Of a stretch of 64,000 nt of DNA, positions 60,203 to 64,000 are shown one piece after another. A model generated the notes under the pieces. It did not search any database and was not told the DNA's origin. It saw only the letters and a program-made list of their open reading frames with translations. The position numbers and the translations under genes are program-made. The stretch is from Candidatus Sumerlaeota bacterium (lineage in GTDB: Bacteria > Sumerlaeota > Sumerlaeia > SLMS01 > JAHLLQ01). How positions within the stretch are numbered: position 1 is the first letter of the stretch; each line of letters starts with the position of its first letter. The stretch is taken from contig JASGMJ010000005.1 in the NCBI GenBank assembly GCA_030156535.1, positions 40,930 to 104,929 on the forward strand, read 5' to 3'.

Positions 60203-60994
60203 CTAACGTCCGGTGCCGCGATCGTGAATCCGTCCCGCGTCGGGGTTGTCCTCCTGCTGCAACTGACGGTCGTACTGCCGCGTCGTCTGGCCCATGATGC
60301 GTGCCGCGGCATCCTGGTAATAGCTGACGCGTTCCTCCTCGCTGCCGGCCGAACGGTAGAAACGGTCCTTGGGTTTCGTTCCCGCGTCGGCCCCCATGCC
60401 CGTGCCGCCGTATGCCGTCGAATCGAGCCCCGCCGCTTCCAACTTTTCCGTGAACGACATCGGCTGGCCGAGGTACGCGGACGCACGCCCCGTTGCCCGC
60501 TCGATCTCCATCGTCATCACGCGTTCCTTGTCGTTCGTCAGCAGCACCGTCAGGCCCGACGCGCTGCCGTTCGGATAAAAGCTCGCCACGATTTGCCGGT
60601 CGTCCACCGTCTCTCCATCGAGCAGGAATTCCTTGAATTCCACCTTCATCGGCAGAACGCGCGGTTCCTCGAACTCGTTCACCGTCTCGCCGCGGCGCCG
60701 GCGTTTCTGCTCGTACTTCAGGTCGTCCGTGAACTCGGGATTGAGATCCAGCCACCACTTCCGCTCTTCCGGCTCGAACACAATGACGACCACGCGGTTC
60801 GACGTGATCGCCGACTGCCGTGCGTACTCGCACAACCGCGCCAGGTCGCGCGACGTTGTCTCCAGTGCCGTCCGCGATCCCGCGCCCGTCATGCGCGGCA
60901 ACGTGATTACGAGCAATACCGCCATGATCGTGATCACGAACAGCAGCTCGATCATCGTGAAGCCCGCAGACCGCGTGCGCATCCGGCATGTCAT
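60203..60994 (-). CDS. gspH: Type II secretion minor pseudopilin GspH
   Basis: A 263-residue minor pseudopilin. Leader MTCRMRTRSAG is followed by FTMIELLFVITIMAVLLVIT: Gly at -1 and Glu at +5. A beta-rich globular part follows, and then an unusual C-terminal extension of about 90 residues (from about 175) rich in Asp/Gly/Gln, without similarity I can see. It initiates pseudopilus assembly with GspI-J-K. The ATG lies 2 bases after the gspF stop, so the pair is coupled. gspG, the major pseudopilin, is not found beside it. Confidence 0.82.
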   Translation of the reverse strand: MTCRMRTRSAGFTMIELLFVITIMAVLLVITLPRMTGAGSRTALETTSRDLARLCEYARQSAITSNRVVVIVFEPEERKWWLDLNPEFTDDLKYEQKRRRRGETVNEFEEPRVLPMKVEFKEFLLDGETVDDRQIVASFYPNGSASGLTVLLTNDKERVMTMEIERATGRASAYLGQPMSFTEKLEAAGLDSTAYGGTGMGADAGTKPKDRFYRSAGSEEERVSYYQDAAARIMGQTTRQYDRQLQQEDNPDAGRIHDRGTGR

Positions 60995-60996
60995 GA

Positions 60997-62331
60997 TCAG
61001 ACTCCTCCCGTCGGATCGAGACTGAAGATAGGCATCAGCATTGCGATCACGATGAAGCCGACGACCACGGCCATCGCCACGATGATCAACGGCTCGATCA
61101 GCGACGTCAGCGTGCGGATCTTGCGTTCCACTTCCATCTCGAACGAATTGCTGATGCGCAGCAACACCATGTCGAGCTGGCCCGTTTCCTCGCCGACCGA
61201 CATCATGTTCACCGTCACGGGCGGGAAGATCTCGCTGTTCTTCAATGGCACTGCGATTCCCGCACCCTGCGTGATCTCCTCGATGATCCGGTCCACCTCG
61301 CGCTTGGCCACGGTGTTGTTCAGAACGTCGCGCGTGATCCCCAGCGCCGACAAAATCGAAACGCCGTTCTTCAGCAGCGAACCGAGCGTCCGCGAGAAAC
61401 GCGCGACCTCACGCTTGCGCACCAGATCGCCCAACAGCGGCAGGCGCAGTTGCTGGCGGTGCCACATCGTCCGCCCCTCCGGCGTCGAAATGAACTTCCA
61501 CACCAGCAGCCACAGCCCCACGACGGCACCGATGATTATGTACCAGTACGATGCGGCGAACTCGCTCGACGAAATCAGCAGCTTCGTCGGCGTCGGCAGC
61601 GTCTGGTTCAATTGCTTGAACGTTCCCACGATCTTCGGCACCACCACGGTGAACATGATGAACACCGCAACACTCCCCGCGCAGATCATCACCACGGGGT
61701 AAGCCAGCGCCGCCTTCACCTTCCCCTTGAGCTGTTCCTCCTGCTCGCTGAAGTCCGCCAGGCGCATCAGCACTTCGTCGAGCATACCGCCCGCCTCGCC
61801 CGCGCGCACCATTGCCACGTACAGCTTCGAGAACAAACGCGGGTGCTTTGCCAGCGCGTCCGCGAACGTTGCGCCGTCCTGCACGTCCGCGTTGATCGAC
61901 AGGATCACGTCGCGCAGCGTGTCGTTCGCCGTCTGCTTGCCAAGAATCGTCAACGACTTCACCAGCGGCACGCCGGCCCCGAGCAGGTCGGCCATCTGGC
62001 GGTTGAAGCTCGCCAGGTCGCTCGACGACACGCGCCGCCGCGTCATGAACCCGAACGGAGAATCCGCACCCGCCTTCTTTCCCGCATTGCCGCCACGCGC
62101 CGGAGCCTCACCGCCAAACTTCGGCAGGAACTTCGCGAACTGAGTCGCGGCCGAATTCCCACCACCGGCAGCGACGACCTTGCCGCCCTTGCGCGCACCC
62201 TGCTCGATCGAAATCGGGTAGTACCCCATCTGCTGCAAACGCGAAACGACCGCCGCGCGGCCTTCCGCGTCCAGCACTCCCTCGATCGGCTCGCCCTTGC
62301 GGTCCTTCGCTTTGTAAATGAATTGCGGCAT
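60997..62331 (-). CDS. gspF: Type II secretion inner-membrane platform protein GspF
   Basis: A 444-residue GspF/PilC family protein. The N-terminus has IYKAKDRKGEPIEGVLDAEG. Two T2SSF repeats follow (about 110-230, RQMADLLGAGVPLVKSLTIL, and 310-430, RFSRTLGSLLKNGVSILSAL), each followed by membrane segments (VAVFIMFTVVVPKIV, WYIIIGAVVGLWLLVW, LIEPLIIVAMAVVVGFIVIA). An Ala/Gly-rich linker at about 50-85 precedes the first repeat. It anchors the GspE ATPase to the membrane. It lies 39 bases after gspE and 2 bases before gspH. Confidence 0.93.
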   Translation of the reverse strand: MPQFIYKAKDRKGEPIEGVLDAEGRAAVVSRLQQMGYYPISIEQGARKGGKVVAAGGGNSAATQFAKFLPKFGGEAPARGGNAGKKAGADSPFGFMTRRRVSSSDLASFNRQMADLLGAGVPLVKSLTILGKQTANDTLRDVILSINADVQDGATFADALAKHPRLFSKLYVAMVRAGEAGGMLDEVLMRLADFSEQEEQLKGKVKAALAYPVVMICAGSVAVFIMFTVVVPKIVGTFKQLNQTLPTPTKLLISSSEFAASYWYIIIGAVVGLWLLVWKFISTPEGRTMWHRQQLRLPLLGDLVRKREVARFSRTLGSLLKNGVSILSALGITRDVLNNTVAKREVDRIIEEITQGAGIAVPLKNSEIFPPVTVNMMSVGEETGQLDMVLLRISNSFEMEVERKIRTLTSLIEPLIIVAMAVVVGFIVIAMLMPIFSLDPTGGV

Positions 62332-62370
62332 CGCCTGCCTGTCGCCGTTTCTGTGAAAGTGTCTTGCTGC

Positions 62371-64000
62371 CTACTCGCCGGCCTTCTCGCTCTTTGCAAT
62401 CAACTCGACGTCTTCTTCGGCCGAGAACTCGTCCTCCATCGTCACGCGCAGCACCTCGTCGATGGTCGTCATTCCCGACTTCACCTTCTCCCAGCCGTCC
62501 CAGCGAATCGGGCGCATTCCGCCCTTGATCGCCTCCTGCTTGATTTCCGTCGCCGACGCACCGTTGACGATCGCGCGCCGGATCGGCTCGGTCACCTTCA
62601 CCATCTCCAGCACCGCCGTGCGGCCGCGGAAGCCGGTGTACCGGCACGCCTCGCATCCCACCGGCTTGTAGAACGTCAGCTTGGCCGTGTCCTCGCGCGC
62701 CACGTTCACCTGGGTCAGCGCCACCGGATCGGGCTTGTGAGCCGCCTTGCACTCCGGGCACAGCACGCGCACCAGGCGCTGGGCCACGATTCCCTCCACG
62801 GACGAGGCGATCAGGAACGGCTCAACGCCCATGTCTTCCAGACGCGTCACCGCACTCGGCGCGTCGTTCGTGTGCAGCGTCGAGAACACCAGGTGGCCCG
62901 TGAGCGCCGTCTGGATCGTGATCTTCGCCGTCTCCGGGTCGCGCGTCTCGCCCACCATGATGACGTCGGGGTCCTGGCGCAGCAGCGTTCTCAGCACGCG
63001 CGCGAACGTCAGTCCGATCGTTGGCTGCACCTGAATCTGCGTCACCCCCGGAATGCGGTACTCGATCGGGTCCTCAATCGTGATGATCTTGCGCTCGGGC
63101 CCGTTGATTTCCGACAGCGATGCATACAGCGTCGTCGACTTGCCCGATCCCGTCGGCCCCGTGATCAGGATAATGCCGTGGGGCTTCAGGATCATCTCGC
63201 GCATCAACTCGCGGTGCTTGCCCGAAAAGCCCAGAATGTCGAGCGTGCACAACTCGCTCTCGCGCGAGAGAATACGAATCGCGCACGACTCGCCGTACGG
63301 CGTCGGCACCGTCGAAACACGCAGATCGAATTCCTTGTCGTGCATCCGAATCTTGATCTTGCCGTCCTGGGGCAGGCGGCGTTCGGCGATGTTCATGTCC
63401 GCCATAATCTTCACGCGGCTGATGATCGCCTGCTGGTACCGCTTGATGGCGGGCGGAATCGGCGCCTCGTACAGCATGCCGTCAATGCGGTAGCGGATGC
63501 GCAGGTCCTTCTCGAACGGCTCGACGTGGATGTCGGTCGCGCGGTCGCGAAACGACTCCTGGATGATCTGGTTGACGAAGCGCACGATCGAGGCGTCCTC
63601 GGCCGCGTGCTCGTCGTCGATGTCGATGTTTCCATCGATGAGCACCTCGTCCTCGCCGCCGAGCGCCTGGCGCTCTTCCTCCAGCCCCATCATCGTCGCG
63701 CCACCGATGCCGTAGAACATGTTGCGCGCCTTGTCGATGTCCTCGCGCGAGGCCACCACAGGCTCGACTTCCACGTTCAGCACCCGGCGCAACTCGTCGA
63801 ACGTGTGCATGTCCAACGGATCGACGACGGCCACCTTCAGCACGCCGTCGAGAAATGAAATCGGCAGCAACTCGTAGTGCTCGGCGATGCGCGCGGGCAC
63901 CAGCTCGCGCAGCGAAGCCTCCGGCTGAAAGCCCGTCAGGCGCCGGTACTCCACGCCCATCGAGTTCGCCATCGCCTGGAGAACGTCCTCCTCCTCGCAA
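62371..64000 (-). CDS. gspE: Type II secretion ATPase GspE (5' end beyond the window)
   Basis: At least 543 codons; the frame is open to the window edge, and the N-terminal CEEEDVLQAMANSMGVEYRR continues a family N-domain, so the true start lies outside. Walker A is GPTGSGKSTTLYASL, the Asp box and Walker B are in EDPIEY and VIMVGETRDPETA, the His box is FSTLHTNDAPSA. The zinc tetracysteine motif typical of GspE is present (CPECKAAH, then about 30 residues, CEACRYTG). It powers pseudopilus assembly by ATP hydrolysis. It is the most upstream secretion gene visible; gspD and gspG may lie to its right. Confidence 0.93.
   Translation of the reverse strand, partial: CEEEDVLQAMANSMGVEYRRLTGFQPEASLRELVPARIAEHYELLPISFLDGVLKVAVVDPLDMHTFDELRRVLNVEVEPVVASREDIDKARNMFYGIGGATMMGLEEERQALGGEDEVLIDGNIDIDDEHAAEDASIVRFVNQIIQESFRDRATDIHVEPFEKDLRIRYRIDGMLYEAPIPPAIKRYQQAIISRVKIMADMNIAERRLPQDGKIKIRMHDKEFDLRVSTVPTPYGESCAIRILSRESELCTLDILGFSGKHRELMREMILKPHGIILITGPTGSGKSTTLYASLSEINGPERKIITIEDPIEYRIPGVTQIQVQPTIGLTFARVLRTLLRQDPDVIMVGETRDPETAKITIQTALTGHLVFSTLHTNDAPSAVTRLEDMGVEPFLIASSVEGIVAQRLVRVLCPECKAAHKPDPVALTQVNVAREDTAKLTFYKPVGCEACRYTGFRGRTAVLEMVKVTEPIRRAIVNGASATEIKQEAIKGGMRPIRWDGWEKVKSGMTTIDEVLRVTMEDEFSAEEDVELIAKSEKAGE

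Noticed and set aside
1..64000. CRISPR arrays, prophage, insertion sequences, integrons
   Set aside because: No regularly spaced direct repeats, transposase, integrase or phage structural gene was seen. The dispersed repeats found are short and without coding content.

Overview
The window is 64 kb of GC-rich, densely coded chromosome from a Gram-negative-type bacterium. A type II secretion locus, an OmpA-type lipoprotein, RpmA/RplU, GyrA and an oligopeptide ABC importer indicate a two-membrane cell. The mix of PilM-PilN fusion, EF-G2-type factor, lamin-tail protein, ECF sigma with a TPR partner, and many short dispersed intergenic repeats is typical of poorly cultured PVC/FCB-adjacent phyla (Planctomycetota, Sumerlaeota or Hydrogenedentota-like). 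That placement is inference; there is no rRNA gene here to test it. I found no tRNA, rRNA, CRISPR array, transposase or phage gene. The content looks chromosomal and mostly housekeeping.

Layout. 0.1-11.6 kb is almost all minus strand: Trm112-like protein and L31, an EF-G2-like GTPase, a secreted lamin-tail protein, then an apparent stress or envelope block (ABC ATPase, ABC permease, membrane TPR protein, ECF sigma factor, anti-sigma-like TPR protein), headed by 5-formyl-THF cyclo-ligase. 11.9-19 kb holds an MDR dehydrogenase with an Rsm22-type methyltransferase, a sugar N-acetyltransferase, a MerR regulator, a polyprenyl-phosphate sugar transferase with an OmpA-like protein, and a solo DppB permease. 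19.3-21 kb is rplU-rpmA followed by a CysQ-like phosphatase. 21-25 kb is minus strand: serine hydrolase, YggS, two paralogous proteins of unknown function, and a SPOUT methyltransferase. 25-30.6 kb carries a YfhO-like membrane protein, aroC, a solo GroES and a SAM methyltransferase. 30.7-39.8 kb has a 1,599-residue five-GAF GGDEF-EAL protein divergent from gyrA-rarA. 40-47 kb has a 1,010-residue toroid protein, an RDD membrane protein, a LON-domain protein and an RpiB-transaldolase fusion. 47.4-52.9 kb is a peptide ABC importer (binding protein and two permeases with large insertions). 53.1-64 kb ends with a GNAT protein convergent on a type II secretion operon (gspE-F-H-I-J-K, pilM-pilN fusion, two small assembly proteins). 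That operon runs off the right edge.

The points I would look at first are: the RpiB fusion, whose transaldolase half lacks the Schiff-base lysine; the tandem unknown family beside yggS; the two oversized permeases; the toroid protein with a disordered tail; and three families of short intergenic repeats that fit no gene model.
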